64,000 nucleotides of DNA from JBCBSS01 sp039819065. Its GTDB lineage: Bacteria > Bacteroidota > Bacteroidia > Cytophagales > Cyclobacteriaceae. A program made the position numbers and the translations under genes. The notes under the pieces are model-generated. The model searched no databases and was not told the origin of the DNA. It saw nothing but the letters and a program-made list of their open reading frames with translations. Below are positions 62,044-64,000 of this stretch, in pieces. The DNA lies in contig JBCBSS010000007.1 in the NCBI GenBank assembly GCA_039819065.1, positions 1 to 64,000 on the forward strand, read 5' to 3'. Position 1 is the stretch's first letter. The number at the start of each line of letters is the position of its first letter.

Positions 62044-64000
62044 CTAGAAAGAATATCTCAGTCCAAATTGTAACTGCCAACGAGAAAGTAAACCTGTATC
62101 AGGAGTAAAGGTCTCGGTTAGGCTAGGATCAAAAATAAACGTAGGGTTACCGGCTCCGTCAGTACTAACACCCAGGATCTGAGTGGTTGTAGGGAACTGT
62201 CTTACACCCCAGTTTGAGTTAAGTAAGTTTCCGGCATTCAAGATATCTACACTGAATTGGATGGAATTACCATTGTCAAAGTTGTAGTCTTGTAAGAACC
62301 TCACATCCCATCTTGAGAACCATGGATTCAAAGTAGCGTTTCTTTCCGCATACGCACCTTGATTTTCGCTTAGGTAATCATCCTGTGCAATAAATGCGCG
62401 CAACGCCGCTCTTTGAGTCGCAGCCGTATTATCGATTTGGCCATCATTGTTATTATCCAACTCTGCAAAAGTCATCTGATCGATTTCCGTATCGGTCGGG
62501 ATATAGATAAGGTCATTATTGGCAGAACCATCGTTGTTGATGTCACCAGAATAAGTATAGCTGTATCGGCCGCCTTCAGCATATTCGTAGAACAGGGATA
62601 TGGTAGTAGCCCAGCTGCCATACTCGAAAGTCTTATTGGCCGTACCTACAAACCTATGACGATTACCATAGATAGAATTAGCCAGTACAGGTATATTCAC
62701 GTGGCCGAGCGCAGGGTTCAGATCGTAGATATCACTAGTGATCTCTGCACGAAGAGAACTTGCATCCCTGGCATCGAGGTAGTTATAAGCAAACGTTGCA
62801 AACACGCCATTTTCCCATCTCTTCTTCAATTCGGCAGTCAGATTGAAGCTTCTTCCTTCGTCTGTATTAGTAAATACGTAGATGTTGTTCACTCCGCCAA
62901 AGCCGTCTACTGAGCGGTCAGCTGCCGTATAGATTTCTCTATTGTCGACCCCTTGAAGTGTTCCCGAAGGAGTGCTTAGACCGTTGTTTTGAACGAACTG
63001 AGCATCAATATCTCGTGTGTATGAAAGATCAAGTGTAGCAACCAAACCATTTCCTAATGTTTTATCTACACCTAAGCTGGTTCTCCATACCCTGGGGAAG
63101 TTGAAGTCAGGATCAGTGGTCGTTCTGAAGAAGAAATCAGGGTTAGCCACTTGGTTACCAATCCAAACGAATGGCAACCTACCTGTGAATAATCCTGAAC
63201 CACCTCGCAACTGCAGTGACTGATCTCCATTGGCATCCCAATTAAAACCAACACGAGGAGAGAATAACGGATCCTGAGAAGGTAACTCTAACTGATCAAA
63301 CAAAATCGGGTTTCCATCGACATCGAAATATTGGATATCAGGGTCATAACTTCCTCCATCAGCGAATAGACCGCCCTTTCTATCGATGTTCTCCTGAATT
63401 AAGTCTTGCGTATTGAAATAAAGCGGTAAGTCCATTCTGATACCATAAGTCAAAGTAAACTTGTCATTGACTTGCCATCTATCCTGAGCATACCAGGCAA
63501 ATTGTCCTACAGTAGATTCTGCCAGTGCCCAAGTGCCATTGGCGTTATTGTTATCAAATACACCTTGAGAAAAACCTCCAATTACCGCTAACTGACCAGA
63601 ATTGGCAAAGGCCAAGAAGTCTTCAACACTGGAAAATCCCGGAACAGCGAATGTTCCACCTGCATAAAAGTCTGTGTTGCCACCAAATGGGCCCGTAAAT
63701 GCATTTTCGAAAGGTTCGTATGCGCCTAAGTTAAATGAGTTGTCAAAACTGAAACGCTCCAGATTAACACCAAAAGTCAAGGTATGATCACCTGAGTAAA
63801 CTTCGAAGTTGTTAGTGATCTGGAATACACGCTGATCCAATCTGTTATTGATAGAAAAAGGCTCATGTCCGGCAATAATATAACGGACACCATCCTGACC
63901 TATGTTCACCACAGGGAAGGGCGTACTGAATGGGTCTCTACTATCGTTGAAAACAGAGTAGCCTACCTGAAACTTATTCGAAAATTTGTTACCAAGGATG
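62044..64000 (-). CDS. TonB-dependent receptor, Oar-like, cut by the window end
   Basis: The frame is open from the stop at 62044 to the window end at 64000 and continues beyond; the GTG at 63910-63912 is internal. About 650 residues are seen, all from the barrel part (NKFQVGYSVFNDSRDPFSTPFPVVNIGQDG, then NFEVYSGDHTLTFGVNLERFSF and the end DTGLLSRWQLQFGLRYSF). The look is that of the Oar-like group, large receptors with an N-terminal carboxypeptidase-like domain that would lie outside the window. Ligand unknown. Confidence 0.88.
   Translation of the reverse strand, partial: ILGNKFSNKFQVGYSVFNDSRDPFSTPFPVVNIGQDGVRYIIAGHEPFSINNRLDQRVFQITNNFEVYSGDHTLTFGVNLERFSFDNSFNLGAYEPFENAFTGPFGGNTDFYAGGTFAVPGFSSVEDFLAFANSGQLAVIGGFSQGVFDNNNANGTWALAESTVGQFAWYAQDRWQVNDKFTLTYGIRMDLPLYFNTQDLIQENIDRKGGLFADGGSYDPDIQYFDVDGNPILFDQLELPSQDPLFSPRVGFNWDANGDQSLQLRGGSGLFTGRLPFVWIGNQVANPDFFFRTTTDPDFNFPRVWRTSLGVDKTLGNGLVATLDLSYTRDIDAQFVQNNGLSTPSGTLQGVDNREIYTAADRSVDGFGGVNNIYVFTNTDEGRSFNLTAELKKRWENGVFATFAYNYLDARDASSLRAEITSDIYDLNPALGHVNIPVLANSIYGNRHRFVGTANKTFEYGSWATTISLFYEYAEGGRYSYTYSGDINNDGSANNDLIYIPTDTEIDQMTFAELDNNNDGQIDNTAATQRAALRAFIAQDDYLSENQGAYAERNATLNPWFSRWDVRFLQDYNFDNGNSIQFSVDILNAGNLLNSNWGVRQFPTTTQILGVSTDGAGNPTFIFDPSLTETFTPDTGLLSRWQLQFGLRYSF

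Noticed and set aside
62413..62913. 166-residue open frame antisense to the window-end receptor
   Set aside because: The opposite strand holds a good receptor barrel in frame.
1..64000. CRISPR arrays, insertion sequences, phage genes
   Set aside because: No regularly spaced repeats, transposase or integrase motifs were seen.

Overview
The window looks like chromosomal DNA from a member of the Bacteroidota, most likely a marine Cytophagales bacterium. Evidence: a short primary sigma factor without a long region 1.1, promoters of the TTTG-N19-TAnnTTTG type (clearest before tRNA-Ser and before a TonB-dependent receptor), little use of Shine-Dalgarno sequences, many secreted beta-barrel and lipoprotein genes, LytS/LytTR and RprXY-like two-component pairs, PadR-regulated FtsX permeases with an N-terminal prefix domain, and TonB-dependent receptors with an N-terminal carboxypeptidase-regulatory-like domain. 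No rRNA, phage, transposase or CRISPR array was seen.

Layout. 1-4000: a WbqC-family gene damaged by a perfect inverted repeat at the window edge, a Sua5/YciO-type gene, then mltG, a thioesterase, a YihY protein and tRNA-Ser(UGA). 4-9.5 kb: LytS/LytTR pair, three small secreted or envelope genes, an M20 amidohydrolase and a Cys-less alkyltransferase-like protein. 9.5-19.5 kb: housekeeping genes (rpoD, clpS, recR, an aspartate aminotransferase, a heptose-kinase-like gene, rarA, threonine aldolase) with transporters and a DUF1573 protein. 19.5-26 kb: an RprXY-like pair with phased direct repeats upstream, a CTP-synthase-like pseudo-amidotransferase, PadR/permease pair 1 and tRNA-Arg(ACG). 26-37 kb: a barrel protein, enoyl-CoA hydratase, a PAP2-like protein, rpoN, asnS, a small Cys/His protein, a glycosyltransferase, an acyl carrier protein and an NtrBC-type pair. 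37-44.3 kb: secreted proteins, two beta-propeller genes, lpxH, ftsH, rsfS, birA. 44.3-57 kb: a large Asp-box (VPS10/sortilin-like) protein, a LysE exporter, tandem paralogous membrane proteins, msrA, PadR/permease pair 2, a CarboxypepD_reg-like protein and an OPT transporter. 57-64 kb: a lipoprotein, an Lrp/EamA operon with a 15-bp operator-like palindrome, and two TonB-dependent receptors, the last cut by the window end.

How it fits together: most genes are core functions (transcription, translation, repair, proteolysis, envelope building). Environmental sensing is heavy: three two-component pairs, two PadR repressors and one Lrp regulator, several with recognisable candidate operators. RpoN and a sigma-54-dependent activator lie 5 kb apart. 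The least explained items are a possible ~60-nt RNA between two terminators at 61.9 kb, a pseudo-amidotransferase that keeps its Cys but lacks its His and Glu, interlocked inverted repeats at 47.7 kb, and the inverted repeat that truncates wbqC.
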